From Marinobacter zhanjiangensis (GTDB taxonomy: Bacteria > Pseudomonadota > Gammaproteobacteria > Pseudomonadales > Oleiphilaceae): a DNA stretch of 64,000 nt. The DNA is taken from contig NZ_BMXV01000005.1 of the NCBI RefSeq assembly GCF_014651935.1, positions 186,001-250,000 of the forward strand, read 5' to 3'. Every line of letters starts with the position of its first letter. Within the stretch, counting starts at the first letter, position 1. The position numbers and the translations under genes are program-made. The notes below the pieces were generated by a model, which did no database searches, was not told the origin of the DNA, and saw only the letters and a list, made by a program, of their open reading frames with translations. This document shows positions 49,289 to 59,108 of this stretch, one piece after another.

Positions 49289-51757
49289 TCAGGCGGCGCC
49301 CAGCTGGGTGACCTGGGCAATGGCCTGGCGTTTTTCCACACTCAGCACCAGCCGGGCATCTTCGGCGACCTCTTCCAGCTCACGGGTATAATCCAGCCGT
49401 TCGTCGTCGCCGGCGGTGATCACGTCATTCCTGCGCAGGTTCTCGATAAAGTTGCGGAACAGGGCCTTATCGAAGAACTCGGGCGCATTGAGGCCGAACA
49501 GGATCGACATGCGCTCGGCCATCAGCGTGCTTTCCTCTTCCAGTTCTTTTGCCGTCAGTACACCCGGACCATGCTTGCGCAGGGTGGCGATGACTATGTA
49601 ATAGCGCTCCAGGGTCTGGATGATGAAACGGGACAGGGTGTGAAGCTGCAGCCGCTGGTCGGTGCCCTCGTCCGGGCCCATCACGCGATCGCCATCGGTA
49701 CGCAGGAAGCCGTGTTCCACCAGGGTGTCGATCCAGCGGTCCACTTCCGCGCCCACGTTGTCGGCATCATGGCGCAGGAACAGTTCCGACTGCAGGTAGG
49801 GGTAGATGGCGCTGGCCAGAAAGGTCACCCGGTCCCGGGAGAGCGAGGTGCAGTTCTCGAACAGGCAGGCGATCAGTGCCGGCACCGCGAACAGGTGCTG
49901 TATGTTGTTGCGGTAGTAGGTCATCAGGGTGGCGTTGACGCCATCCAGGCCGACGATATCGCCCAGCTTCTGGGGGTGTCGCCCCACCAGCCCCATCGAT
50001 TCGCAGTAGCGTATCCATTCCCGGCCATCGCCCTCGGGAAAGGTAACCGTGTCGGCGTAGGGTTGTGCCTTCAGCAGGGCCAGGTAGCGGTCCATCAGCC
50101 GCGCCAGCTGGCGCTCGTCCATGGCCAAGCGCTCGGTGGCCAGCAGCACCGTGGCGACCATGGTAACCGGATTGACGGCCACGGCGGCATTGATGCCGGT
50201 GACGACCTCGTTTGCCAGATGGTTCACCGCTGCATTCAGCCAGTGCGGCCGGGCCTCGCGCCCCACGGCCTCGTTTTTCCAGCCCGGGCGGGCCTGTTCC
50301 AGGGCGGTGTCCAGGTCGATACCCCTGCCGAAGTTGACCGACACCTTGCCGAAAGAGTTGCGTAACTTGCGTGCTGTCTTGGCCAGGCCTACCACGCTCT
50401 CCTGTTTCTTTTTCTTGCCCTGCAGCTCGCCCAGGTAGGAGCGGCCTTCCATCACTTTCTCGTAGCCGAAGTACACGGGCACCAGCACGATGGGTTTCTG
50501 GTGGTCCCGCAGGAAGCTTCGTACCGTCATGGACAGCATGCCGGGCCGTGGCTGCAGGGTGCGACCGGTGCGGCTGCGACCGCCTTCCACGAAGTATTCC
50601 ACCGAGTATCCGCGGGTAAACATGACGTGCATGTACTCGTTGAACACAGTGGCGTAGAGGGGGTTGTCGCGAAAACTGCGGCGCATGAAAAAGGCACCAC
50701 CGCGACGCAGTATGGGGCCCACCAGCGGCATGTTCAGGTTGATGCCGGCGGCGACATGGGGCGGCATCAGGCCATTGCGGTACAGCACGTAGGACAGCAG
50801 CATGTAATCAATGTGGGAGCGATGGCAGGGCACATAAACCACGGCGTTCTTCTCGGCCAGCTCCTGCACCTCATGGATGTTGTTGATGCGGATACCATTG
50901 TAGATGCGGTTCCATAGCCAGCTGAGCAGGATCTCCAGGATACGTATGGTGGCGATGGACATGCTTGAGGCGATCTCATTGGCATACCCCCATGCCCGCG
51001 CACGCACCTTGTCCGGATGGATCTCCTCGTGGCGGGCGGTCTCGCGGATAGCATCCCGCACGGCCGGGGTGCGGATCAGGTCGCCCACCAGGGTGCGGCG
51101 GTGGGACAGGTCGGGGCCCAGTACCGCCTGGCGTACCCGGCGGAAATGGGTTCTCAGCAGGCGGGCGGTCTTACGGGTGGCCCTGGCCTTGCTGCGGTGG
51201 TGTTCACGGACCGTGTTCGCCAGCGACAGCGGTTCGCCGAAGCGCACCAGGGTATTGCGGCCATGGAGCAGGATGATCAGCAGCTTCTGGAAGCGCCCGG
51301 CGACGGACCAGGTGTCTGACAGCAGCAGTTTGAGAAATGACTTTTCCTTGTCCGGTGACCGCCCCCAGAACAGGGACACCGGCACCAGCTGGATATCCAG
51401 AGTCGGGTCTTCCACCGACATGGCTATCAGCCGCTCCATGCGACGGGTCATGACCGGTGTGGCACGGGGGCTGAAGCTGCTGCGGGCGCGACGGTAGAGG
51501 AAGCAGAAGGAGTGACGCGGCCCGCCATGGATGTTCATCGGGGCACGGGCTGGCGGCAGATTGGCGCGTTCCACCTCCTGCTCAAGCACCAGCCGGGCCG
51601 ACAGCGAGCTGTACTGCATGACGTAGCAGACCGGGCGATCCGGGTCCAGGTCCAGGTCCTGCCTGCTGGCACCAAGGACATCCGTACGCACCCACAGAAA
51701 CAGGATTTTGCGCAGGAGGGTAGTCAGGGCGCCGGAAATGGCAGGCAGTATTTGCAT
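49289..51757 (-). CDS. plsB: Glycerol-3-phosphate acyltransferase PlsB
   Basis: Membrane-bound enzyme that adds the first acyl chain to glycerol-3-phosphate for phospholipid synthesis. The 822-aa protein has the acyltransferase block I PCHRSHIDYMLL with His312 and Asp317 (HX4D), block II GGAFFMRRSFRDNPLY, and block III EGGRSRTGRTLQPRPG. Length is close to E. coli PlsB (806). It is divergent from nudC and convergent with rsmJ. No fatty-acid regulator site was recognised. Confidence 0.96.
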   Translation of the reverse strand: MQILPAISGALTTLLRKILFLWVRTDVLGASRQDLDLDPDRPVCYVMQYSSLSARLVLEQEVERANLPPARAPMNIHGGPRHSFCFLYRRARSSFSPRATPVMTRRMERLIAMSVEDPTLDIQLVPVSLFWGRSPDKEKSFLKLLLSDTWSVAGRFQKLLIILLHGRNTLVRFGEPLSLANTVREHHRSKARATRKTARLLRTHFRRVRQAVLGPDLSHRRTLVGDLIRTPAVRDAIRETARHEEIHPDKVRARAWGYANEIASSMSIATIRILEILLSWLWNRIYNGIRINNIHEVQELAEKNAVVYVPCHRSHIDYMLLSYVLYRNGLMPPHVAAGINLNMPLVGPILRRGGAFFMRRSFRDNPLYATVFNEYMHVMFTRGYSVEYFVEGGRSRTGRTLQPRPGMLSMTVRSFLRDHQKPIVLVPVYFGYEKVMEGRSYLGELQGKKKKQESVVGLAKTARKLRNSFGKVSVNFGRGIDLDTALEQARPGWKNEAVGREARPHWLNAAVNHLANEVVTGINAAVAVNPVTMVATVLLATERLAMDERQLARLMDRYLALLKAQPYADTVTFPEGDGREWIRYCESMGLVGRHPQKLGDIVGLDGVNATLMTYYRNNIQHLFAVPALIACLFENCTSLSRDRVTFLASAIYPYLQSELFLRHDADNVGAEVDRWIDTLVEHGFLRTDGDRVMGPDEGTDQRLQLHTLSRFIIQTLERYYIVIATLRKHGPGVLTAKELEEESTLMAERMSILFGLNAPEFFDKALFRNFIENLRRNDVITAGDDERLDYTRELEEVAEDARLVLSVEKRQAIAQVTQLGAA

Positions 51758-51870
51758 TCAGTCAGACTCCGAAAGGGGACCTAGTGTCGGTGGTGGTGGA
51801 CAAAGTGATGCGTGCTGATGACTTTAACAGATATGATACATTGCAGCCTTTGATGTGAGTGGAGTGTTTG

Positions 51871-52677
51871 ATGGAAAACTGGAGCGCAGGCTGGTCTCAC
51901 AAGGCACCGGATCCGGAAGACCTGGTGCTGGCCATGAATGGTCCGGAGATCTGGTGCCCCGATGATGACTGGTATCACCGCTGGGGCAGTGTCGAGGGCG
52001 CCCTGGACCACGGCGTCGAGCCTGTGTACGTGGGCGAGCTGGACGGCCGTGCGGTGTACGTGGCCAGCGTCGACCCCGGCATGCTGTTGTATGCCACCCG
52101 TCCGGTTCATCTTCGTGAAGCCCTGCTGACACTGCCGGACGCCCCGGCCTCGGTGCTGGGCACAGCCTCCCAGGTGCAGCAATGGTTTATGGATCACCGT
52201 TTCTGTGGCCGCTGCGGCAATGCCACCGGCTTCCACCCCCGTGAGCGGGCGCGCTGGTGCGACCACTGCGCCATTCCTTTCTATCCCCGCCTGGCGCCCT
52301 GCGTGATTGTGGTGATCCGCCGGGGTGACCGCTTCCTGCTGGCCCGTTCCTCGCGTGCGCGCAGCTACTTCTTCAGTCTGATCGCGGGTTTTGTGGAGCC
52401 GGGGGAAAGTGCCGAGGAAGCGGTTGCCCGGGAAACCATGGAAGAAACCGGCCTGACCGTTACCAACGTGCGCTACTGGACCTCCCAGCCATGGCCATTC
52501 CCCCACCAGCTGATGCTGGGTTTCTTTGCCGACTATGAATCCGGTGACCTGGTGTTGCAGGAAGATGAGCTGGCCGAGGCGGACTGGTTCACCCCCGATG
52601 ATCACCCCCCGATTCCGCCGGACACTACCATTGCCGGACGTCTGATTCGCCAGTTGAAGGAGGAGATGGGCGCTTGA
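51871..52677 (+). CDS. nudC: NADH pyrophosphatase / RNA decapping hydrolase NudC
   Basis: Hydrolyses NADH and can remove NAD caps from RNA. The 268-aa protein has a zinc finger CGRCGNATGFHPRERARWCDHC (two CxxC pairs), a Nudix box GFVEPGESAEEAVARETMEETG, and SQPWPFPHQLM, the SQPWPFPxS-type motif diagnostic of NudC. The start at 51871 has GGAG at 51861-51864. It overlaps murI by 4 nt and is divergent from plsB. Confidence 0.95.
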   Translation: MENWSAGWSHKAPDPEDLVLAMNGPEIWCPDDDWYHRWGSVEGALDHGVEPVYVGELDGRAVYVASVDPGMLLYATRPVHLREALLTLPDAPASVLGTASQVQQWFMDHRFCGRCGNATGFHPRERARWCDHCAIPFYPRLAPCVIVVIRRGDRFLLARSSRARSYFFSLIAGFVEPGESAEEAVARETMEETGLTVTNVRYWTSQPWPFPHQLMLGFFADYESGDLVLQEDELAEADWFTPDDHPPIPPDTTIAGRLIRQLKEEMGA

Positions 52678-53525
52678 GTACGGCGCGTTCCCCGCAACCT
52701 CTGCGGCCACAACCTTCGCCGCCACGGCCTCTGCCACCACAAAGAGTGCCGGAAATCCTGGTGTTCGATTCCGGCCTGGGCGGACTGAGCATTGCCGCCA
52801 GTATCCACCGGCAGATACCGGCGGCGCGCCTGACCCATGTGGCGGACAACGCCGGCTTTCCCTATGGCAACCAGCCGGAAGCCACGGTGGTGGACCGCAC
52901 CGTCAGCCTGGTGCTGGAACAGCTGGCCCGGCGTGCATTCGATGTGGTCGTGGTCGCCTGCAATACGGCCAGCACCGTGGCACTGCCGGCGCTCAGGGCT
53001 GCCGTGGACGTGCCGGTGGTCGGGGTGGTGCCGGCCATCAAGCCTGCCGCCGCGCTGTCGGACAGCCGCCGTATCGGCCTGCTGGCAACGCCGGCCACGG
53101 TCAAGCGCCCCTACCTGGAACAGCTGATTCGTGACTTCGCAGCGGACTGTGCCATCGAACGGGTAGGGCACCCGCAACTGGTCAGCTGGATTGAAGACTG
53201 GGCCCGGGGGCGCCCGCTGCCGGAACCGGCGCTGTCGGTGGCCTTACAACCGTTCCGCGATGCCGGCGTGGATACCCTGGTGCTGGGCTGCACCCATTAC
53301 CCGCTGGTGCGGGAGGCGTTGCAGCGCCTGCTGCCAGAGGTCGCCCACTGGGTGGACTCGGGGGATGCCATCGCCCGCCGAACCGGAGCCCTGCTGGAGG
53401 CATCGGGTTTTCAGCCCGGGGATCTGGTGCGGCACAAGTCCTCGGGCCATCGCTGCCTGTTCTCCGGCCCGGTCATGGCGGATATCGATCCCTTCCTGGC
53501 CCGGCTGGGTTTCCGTCAGGCCTGA
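52674..53525 (+). CDS. murI: Glutamate racemase
   Basis: Makes D-glutamate for peptidoglycan. The 283-aa protein has ILVFDSGLGGLSIAASI near the start (about 27-43), catalytic Cys96 in VACNTAST and Cys206 in LGCTHYPL. The start is TTG at 52674 with the strong AAGGAGGAG at 52657-52665, and it overlaps the nudC stop (TTGA). Residues 1-24 are proline-rich and probably disordered. Its 3' end overlaps the convergent REC-PAS-GGDEF-EAL gene by 10 nt. Confidence 0.95.
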   Translation: MSTARSPQPLRPQPSPPRPLPPQRVPEILVFDSGLGGLSIAASIHRQIPAARLTHVADNAGFPYGNQPEATVVDRTVSLVLEQLARRAFDVVVVACNTASTVALPALRAAVDVPVVGVVPAIKPAAALSDSRRIGLLATPATVKRPYLEQLIRDFAADCAIERVGHPQLVSWIEDWARGRPLPEPALSVALQPFRDAGVDTLVLGCTHYPLVREALQRLLPEVAHWVDSGDAIARRTGALLEASGFQPGDLVRHKSSGHRCLFSGPVMADIDPFLARLGFRQA

Positions 53526-55693
53526 ACGGCTGCCGGAAGCAACTGGCCATCCAGCAGCTTTTGCACCACCGGGCCGGGCTGGGCGCGGCCGAACAGAAAG
53601 CCCTGCACATGGTCACAGTGTCTGGCCCTGAGGTAGTCCAGCTGGTCCTGGTTTTCCACACCCTCGGCGACAATTTCCAGTTTCAGTCCCTTGGCCATGG
53701 CGATAACGGCGTCCACGATGCAGGCACCTTCATTACCCGCCCGGATACTCTGGATGAAGCTGCGGTCCACTTTCAGGATATGGATGGGGAGTTGGTGCAG
53801 GTAATTGAGCGAGGAGTAGCCCGTTCCGAAATCATCCACGGCAATGCGGATGCCCTGTTGCGCCAGCTCCCGAAGCGTCTGGCTCACCTTCTCCAGGTCA
53901 TTCATGATCACATTCTCGGTAATCTCGATTTCCAGGTTGCCGGGCGGGAACCCTGCCTGGCGCAACTGAGCCATAAGGCGCCTGGCAAACATCGGATGTT
54001 CCACCTGAACCGGCGACAGGTTGACCGCAAGCCGCAGGTCGGAGTAGCCGGCGGCAATCCACTGGCCAACCTCCTCGCAGGCACTGGTCAGCACCTGGTG
54101 GCTGAGTTCGGCAATCAGATTGGTTTCCGAGGCCAGGGGCAGGAACTCGGCGGGTTGCAGCAGGCCCCGCTGGGGGTGGCGCCATCGCACCAGGGCTTCC
54201 AGCCCCCCCACTTCACCTGTCCGCAGGCAGACCTGGGGCTGGTAGTGGACCTCCAGTTCGCCATGGCTGATGGCCCTGCGCAGGTCCCGCTCCAGGGTCA
54301 GCCGCTGGCTGGTGTCCACGTTCATGCTGCTGTCGAAAAAGCAGTAGTTGTCCTTGCCCCGGGACTTGACCTGGTACATGGCCAGGTCCGCATTGCGTAT
54401 CAGTTGTTCGATATGCTGCCCGTCCTCCGGATACATGGCGATACCAATGCTGACGCCCACGAAGATGTCCTGGTTATCGAGCCTGAAGGGGTCCTTCAGT
54501 GCGTCGATGAGCTTGCGCGCGATGATGGCGGCATGGTCACGGTCCGGCACCATGGGCAGCAGCAGGGTGAACTCGTCACCGCCGAATCGTGACAGGGTGT
54601 CACCCTTGCGCAGACATTTCTCAAGGCGTTGCGTCACTGCCTGCAACAGGCGGTCGCCCACGCTGTGGCCCAGGGTGTCATTGATAATCTTGAAGCGGTC
54701 CAGGTCCAGGAACATCACCGCCAGGGGGTGCTGGTAGCGGTTGGCCTGGTTGAGGGCCATGTTCAGCCTGTCCCTGAACAGGGCCCGGTTGGGCAGGCGC
54801 GTCAGCAGGTCATGATAGGCCTGGAAGCTGATGAACGCCTCGGCTTCCTTGCGCTCGGTGATGTCCCGGGCCAGCCCATAATAGCGGGCCCGCTCGCTGA
54901 GATGGCGTTCCTCCGGGTCGCCTGCGCTGTTCCAGCTACCCGGGTCGATCGGGAAGGCGGTGATTTCGAAATGCCGGGTGGTCTTCATGCTGCCGTTGGC
55001 GCGAAGACGCACCTCGAAGGTTGCCGGCCGGTCCGTGCTGATGCCCGGATCATCCAGCGAGAGGTTGCTGCCGAATGATTCCCCCTTGTCCAGCAACAGC
55101 CGGAAATGCTGGCCGATCAGATCAGCGGGCCGGTAGCCAAGCAGATTGGAAATCTTGCGGTTGAGGAAGCAGAAACGCCCCTGCTCATCAAGCATGAACA
55201 CGATATCGGGCGAGTTGTTGACGATATAGCGATGCAGGGTCTCGGATTTTTCCAGCCGTTGCTGGACGTCTTCATGGGCCCGCAACAGCGATTGCCTGCC
55301 GAGCACGCTTTCCAGGGTTGCCAGCACTTCCTCGGGGTCGAAGGGTTTGCGGATATAATCGCTGGCCCCGCGCCGCAGGGCCCGGCTGACCGACAGGAAA
55401 GAGGTCTCGCCACTGACCACCACCAGAGCACACTCGGGCTGCAGTCGACAGGCCTCCTCCATGACCTGGAAGCCATCGCGACCCGGCATGTTAAGGTCCA
55501 GGAAGGCCAGGGCGAACTGGTGTTGCCGTAGCAGGCGGCAGGCCTCATTGCCGTCGGTGGCGGCGACCGCATGGTAGCCCTGTTCACCGAGAAGGTCGGT
55601 CAGGCTCTTCAGCAGGCGAAGATTGTCGTCGGCCACCAGTATCCGCTGGCGTTCCCGGAATGGCACTGGCTCTGAATCGGCTTTATGGATCAT
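53516..55693 (-). CDS. REC-PAS-GGDEF-EAL response regulator (725 aa)
   Basis: A soluble response regulator for cyclic-di-GMP turnover. Order: REC (about 16-135, phosphoacceptor Asp66 in FLDLNMPGRDG), PAS (about 150-275), GGDEF at 371-375 (SRFGGDEF) with RxxD inhibitory site at about 362-365, and EAL at 499-501 (GLEALVRW), followed by DDFGTGYSSLNYL and VKVD-type motifs. Both catalytic domains appear intact, so it may be bifunctional. No cognate kinase lies next door, though an HDOD-kinase gene is immediately upstream on the same strand. murI overlaps its end. Confidence 0.95.
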   Translation of the reverse strand: MIHKADSEPVPFRERQRILVADDNLRLLKSLTDLLGEQGYHAVAATDGNEACRLLRQHQFALAFLDLNMPGRDGFQVMEEACRLQPECALVVVSGETSFLSVSRALRRGASDYIRKPFDPEEVLATLESVLGRQSLLRAHEDVQQRLEKSETLHRYIVNNSPDIVFMLDEQGRFCFLNRKISNLLGYRPADLIGQHFRLLLDKGESFGSNLSLDDPGISTDRPATFEVRLRANGSMKTTRHFEITAFPIDPGSWNSAGDPEERHLSERARYYGLARDITERKEAEAFISFQAYHDLLTRLPNRALFRDRLNMALNQANRYQHPLAVMFLDLDRFKIINDTLGHSVGDRLLQAVTQRLEKCLRKGDTLSRFGGDEFTLLLPMVPDRDHAAIIARKLIDALKDPFRLDNQDIFVGVSIGIAMYPEDGQHIEQLIRNADLAMYQVKSRGKDNYCFFDSSMNVDTSQRLTLERDLRRAISHGELEVHYQPQVCLRTGEVGGLEALVRWRHPQRGLLQPAEFLPLASETNLIAELSHQVLTSACEEVGQWIAAGYSDLRLAVNLSPVQVEHPMFARRLMAQLRQAGFPPGNLEIEITENVIMNDLEKVSQTLRELAQQGIRIAVDDFGTGYSSLNYLHQLPIHILKVDRSFIQSIRAGNEGACIVDAVIAMAKGLKLEIVAEGVENQDQLDYLRARHCDHVQGFLFGRAQPGPVVQKLLDGQLLPAAVQA

Positions 55694-55784
55694 TGCACGC
55701 TACTCGTCGACCTGTGCCGGTTGTCAGCAGGTTCCTTTCCGTCAACCAGCCTGCGGACAAGTGCCCGGGCCGCTGGTGATGCTG

Positions 55785-57329
55785 TTACCGGTCTTCGGTT
55801 TCGGCCCCCGCGGGGAAAAGCAGCCGGAACAGGGTCCCCGAGGGGCCGCTCTGGCAACTGATGATGGCGTCCATGTCATCCATTAACTGTTTCACGATGC
55901 TCAGGCCCAGGCCACTATGGGCCTCGCCCTTACCGGTTGCAACCGGTTCGAAAAGGTTCTGTCTGATAGTGGCCGGCAGGCCGGGACCGTCGTCCGCTAT
56001 GGTCAGCTCCACCCATTGCCGGTTCTGTTGCCAGACCGGTGCGGTGGACTGCAGCGTGATCTGCACCGGGCTTCCCGGCCTGCTCTCCGCGGCATTGCGT
56101 AGCAGGTTCAGTATCACCTGGCGGACCTGTGCCCCGGGGGCTGAAATGGCTGTGCTTTCGCCGCTGAGCGCCAGTGAACAGGTGACCTGTTGCTCCCGGA
56201 AAAGGCCGTCGGATAGCAGGTCCCGCAACGCCTGCACTTCGTGGTTGAGGACGGCCTGATGCCCGCTATTGTCTGCGGGAGTGGCACCGGCGCTGCCGGC
56301 GACCAGTTCCCCGAGTAACTCGCTGGCCCGGCCAAGCTCTTCCTCGATGATATCGATATCCCGGTCGTCTCCAGTCTCCGACAGTCGTTTGCGCAGCTGG
56401 TAGAGGTATTGCCGGACCACCGTCAACGGATTATTGATTTCATGGACCTGCCGGCGTATCCGGTCTTCCGACATCGACGGTGGCGACTGCGACAGCAGGT
56501 CGCTGGTCAACAGTTCCCGCACGGTCTCGATGGTCAGGCGCCGCGTCGAACGGTTGCCGTCGTAGTGGGCGAGCGTGGCCACTCCCATCTCCCGGGCCAG
56601 ATCTTCTGTCTCCAGCCAGATGCGGCGCAGTATTTCCGCCGTCAGCTCGTCCTCCAGGCCAAACATGGTTTTTGCCATGGTCAGGCCGTGGCCTTCCCGG
56701 GTGACCAGCTGGACGGCAACGGCAACCAGGCGCGCCAGGTGCCGGGTCGGGCCCAGGGTTGTCGTGTCTGCCTGCTGGTGGGCCAGGGCCTCGAGGATGT
56801 CGGAGTCCAGTTGCCAGTGCCTGGCCAGGGCCACGCTCATCTCCACATATCCCGTCTCGGATGGCCTGTTGGGCACACTGAGTTCCTGACGCAACAGCAA
56901 CAGTTTGCCGGCGTTGTGCAGCATGCCGGTCAGAAAGGCGGCGTCAGTGGCCGGGTAACGGGTAAGACGGGCCAGGGCCCTGCACAGCAGGGCGACGGCC
57001 AGGGCGTCGTGCCAGAAACCGTGAAGCTTCTGCCAGTGGCCTTCAGCCAGGTCAAACATGATCTGTTGCAGCGCAGCGGTCAGTACCAGCTGCTCCAGCT
57101 GATCGGTGCCGAGGCGCAGCAGGGCCTGCTCCAGGCTGTCTATTGGCTGTGGGTGATGGCTGCCGGTGGCGTTGGCCAGGGTAAGAATGCGCGCGGAAAG
57201 GGCGGTGTCGAGCTGAATAATGTCGGTAATCTGCCGGTAGCTCTGCTGACGGCGGCAGGCCTCCAGGGCCCTCAGATGGGGCTCCGGAAGCGAGGGGAGT
57301 GCTTCGTCAGTGGCAAGAGGTGGTGACAT
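55785..57329 (-). CDS. HDOD domain fused to a histidine kinase (514 aa)
   Basis: The N-terminal half is an HDOD domain (about 10-225: LPSLPEPHLRALEACRR, DTALSARILTLANA, ALLRLGTDQLEQLVLTAALQQ). The C-terminal half has a HisKA-type region with His296 (HEINNPLTVVRQYLY) and a HATPase domain (LNLLRNAAESRPGSPV, IADDGPGLP, GLGLSIVKQLMDDMD). No membrane segment is seen, so it is a cytoplasmic kinase. It has no receiver domain. The upstream-transcribed REC-PAS-GGDEF-EAL gene is a possible partner by position. A divergent FleN-like ATPase starts 218 nt away. Confidence 0.9.
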   Translation of the reverse strand: MSPPLATDEALPSLPEPHLRALEACRRQQSYRQITDIIQLDTALSARILTLANATGSHHPQPIDSLEQALLRLGTDQLEQLVLTAALQQIMFDLAEGHWQKLHGFWHDALAVALLCRALARLTRYPATDAAFLTGMLHNAGKLLLLRQELSVPNRPSETGYVEMSVALARHWQLDSDILEALAHQQADTTTLGPTRHLARLVAVAVQLVTREGHGLTMAKTMFGLEDELTAEILRRIWLETEDLAREMGVATLAHYDGNRSTRRLTIETVRELLTSDLLSQSPPSMSEDRIRRQVHEINNPLTVVRQYLYQLRKRLSETGDDRDIDIIEEELGRASELLGELVAGSAGATPADNSGHQAVLNHEVQALRDLLSDGLFREQQVTCSLALSGESTAISAPGAQVRQVILNLLRNAAESRPGSPVQITLQSTAPVWQQNRQWVELTIADDGPGLPATIRQNLFEPVATGKGEAHSGLGLSIVKQLMDDMDAIISCQSGPSGTLFRLLFPAGAETEDR

Positions 57330-57376
57330 CGACCCTCTGTAACTATCCGTTAAGTAATGTTAACAATTAGTGACCC

Positions 57377-57404
57377 AGAATAGTCTATTTAGGTTACATA
57401 TCAA
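57377..57404 (-). promoter_or_regulatory. Candidate sigma-70 promoter of the HDOD-kinase gene
   Basis: On the minus strand TTGATA (complement of 57399-57404) and TATTCT (complement of 57377-57382) are 16 nt apart, an acceptable sigma-70 pair, about 50-70 nt upstream of the start at 57329. Confidence 0.4.
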
Positions 57405-57547
57405 GAGTTTTTGCCGGTAAATTGAACAACGGCGCCTACCATTCACGTGTTCCATTAATCAGAGTATCATGGATATCTCGTCATGGTCGCCGGGTGGCAT
57501 GGCCATGAAACGGACAGGGACCAGTGGTACAGGATTGTTGACCAGGT

Positions 57548-58810
57548 ATGGACGTGAGCGATTCCAGCAGTAACGGTTCACCGGTCCGCGAGGGCACAGG
57601 CGTGCCGGGTCGTTCCAGTCGCCCCGATATTATTGCCCTGACCGGGGGCAAAGGCGGCGTTGGCAAGACTTCCGTGGCGGTTAACCTGGCACTCACGATG
57701 GCTCGTGGCGGCCGGCGGGTGCTTTTGCTGGATGCAGACACCGATCTCGCCAACGTCAGTATCCTGCTTGGCCTCTATCCCACCCGCACCCTGGAGCATG
57801 CCATGGCCGGCGAGTGCCGGCTGGCTGACGTTATCCAGGAAGGCCCCCATGGCCTGCACATCATTGCCGGTGCTTCCGGTGTTCAGCGTTGCATGGATAT
57901 GGACCTTGGCGATGCCGGGTCGGTGCTGCGTGACCTGGCCGGAATGGAACAGGCCTACGACACCATTCTCATCGATACCGCCTCGGGGTTGCGCCCGGCC
58001 GCTCTGCACATGATAGCTGCTGCCGCCCTGGCCTGCGTGGTCATCACGCCCGATCCGGCCTCACTGACCGATGCTTTCTCGCTGCTGCGGGTACTGCAGC
58101 GCCGGGGCTACCGCCGTACCCCGGGTGTGGTGGTCAACATGGCGGCCGGAGCATCCCAGGCGAGGGAGGTTTTCCGTCGCTTCTCGGGCGCCACACACCG
58201 CCATCTGGGGATGGATACCGAATACATTGGCGCTATCTGGCGTGACGAGTCGATTCAGCAGTCCGTGGAGTTGCAGCGACCGGTCGCCCTGTTGTCGGAG
58301 TCGGACCCCTCCAGCCGGCAGTTCATTTCCCTCGCGGATCAGCTGATCAGGCACCTGTCGCAGCTACCGGCACGCAAGAGTGGCCTTGCCGCCTACTGGT
58401 ACCATCGCAGTCACCGACAACAGGAGGTGTCCGCCCCGGAAACTGCGTCGCCGTCGCCCGCCACCGCCGATACCGAGCAACAAGGTAATGCACCCACCGG
58501 GATGCATCATCAGTCGACACCCCCCGACTCGCCCCGGGAACAGTGCCGGGCCCTTTTTGCCGATTTGCAGCGGCTGCTGGCGGAGCGCCCACAGGATGCC
58601 CTGCTCAGGCAGGAAGCATTGCGCGGAGCCTCTGCACTGTTATCGGGCATGGCATCGGAACCGGAAACATCCCTGCTACCGCGGTCAATCGGTTACAGCA
58701 GCACCGATTTCGGCTCACAGGATGCCTTGCTGGCAACCCTGAAGTCGCAGCCGGATTCCGTTCGTGTGGAGGGCTTTCTGGCGGCGCTGTCAGACAATTA
58801 TGATCAGTAA
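57548..58810 (+). CDS. FleN/FlhG-like MinD-family ATPase (420 aa)
   Basis: A deviant Walker A ATPase (KGGVGKT at 35-41; DADTDLANVSILLGL). The blocks LEHAMAGECRLADVIQEGPHGLHIIAGASGVQR and YDTILIDTASGLRPAALHMIAAA resemble FleN/FlhG, which controls flagellar number, but here no flagellar gene is adjacent. The C-terminal 110-120 residues after about 290 are a Ser/Pro/Thr linker and a helical end not usual in FleN. It is divergent from the HDOD-kinase gene and upstream of the acyl-CoA reductase. It may position some other cell-pole or membrane process; function is unassigned. Confidence 0.85.
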   Translation: MDVSDSSSNGSPVREGTGVPGRSSRPDIIALTGGKGGVGKTSVAVNLALTMARGGRRVLLLDADTDLANVSILLGLYPTRTLEHAMAGECRLADVIQEGPHGLHIIAGASGVQRCMDMDLGDAGSVLRDLAGMEQAYDTILIDTASGLRPAALHMIAAAALACVVITPDPASLTDAFSLLRVLQRRGYRRTPGVVVNMAAGASQAREVFRRFSGATHRHLGMDTEYIGAIWRDESIQQSVELQRPVALLSESDPSSRQFISLADQLIRHLSQLPARKSGLAAYWYHRSHRQQEVSAPETASPSPATADTEQQGNAPTGMHHQSTPPDSPREQCRALFADLQRLLAERPQDALLRQEALRGASALLSGMASEPETSLLPRSIGYSSTDFGSQDALLATLKSQPDSVRVEGFLAALSDNYDQ

Positions 58811-58844
58811 ATCGACAGTTCATTTATTGGTTTTTGTCTCTATA

Positions 58845-58865
58845 TTGTCATGGTCACCATGACAA
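58845..58865. promoter_or_regulatory. 21-bp palindrome upstream of acyl-CoA reductase, candidate operator
   Basis: TTGTCATGGT (58845-58854) and its exact complement (58856-58865) flank a single C. A TATATT (58841-58846) that could be a -10 box overlaps the left arm, with TTCATT 16 nt upstream as a poor -35. A repressor bound here would cover the start of transcription. The regulator is unknown. The leader to the gene is about 245 nt; I saw nothing else convincing in it. Confidence 0.55.
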
Positions 58866-59108
58866 ACTCACGACCTCACGGCCAGTGTGTTACGGTGCCC
58901 CGCACAAGTTTGGCCCGTATTGTGCAAATCCCGGACAGATCGTCGTCGTCAATTTGAGCATCGGCAACACGGTTGCGGTGAGGGCGATAATGCCCGGCGA
59001 GCCCATGGCTCAGGGAGAGCCGGGTCTGACTACCATGGATGCCCCTGAGGCCCGGAATCCAACCCTCGTTCCGGACCCGCGAGACCAACGAGAAGGAGTT
59101 CAACCGAA

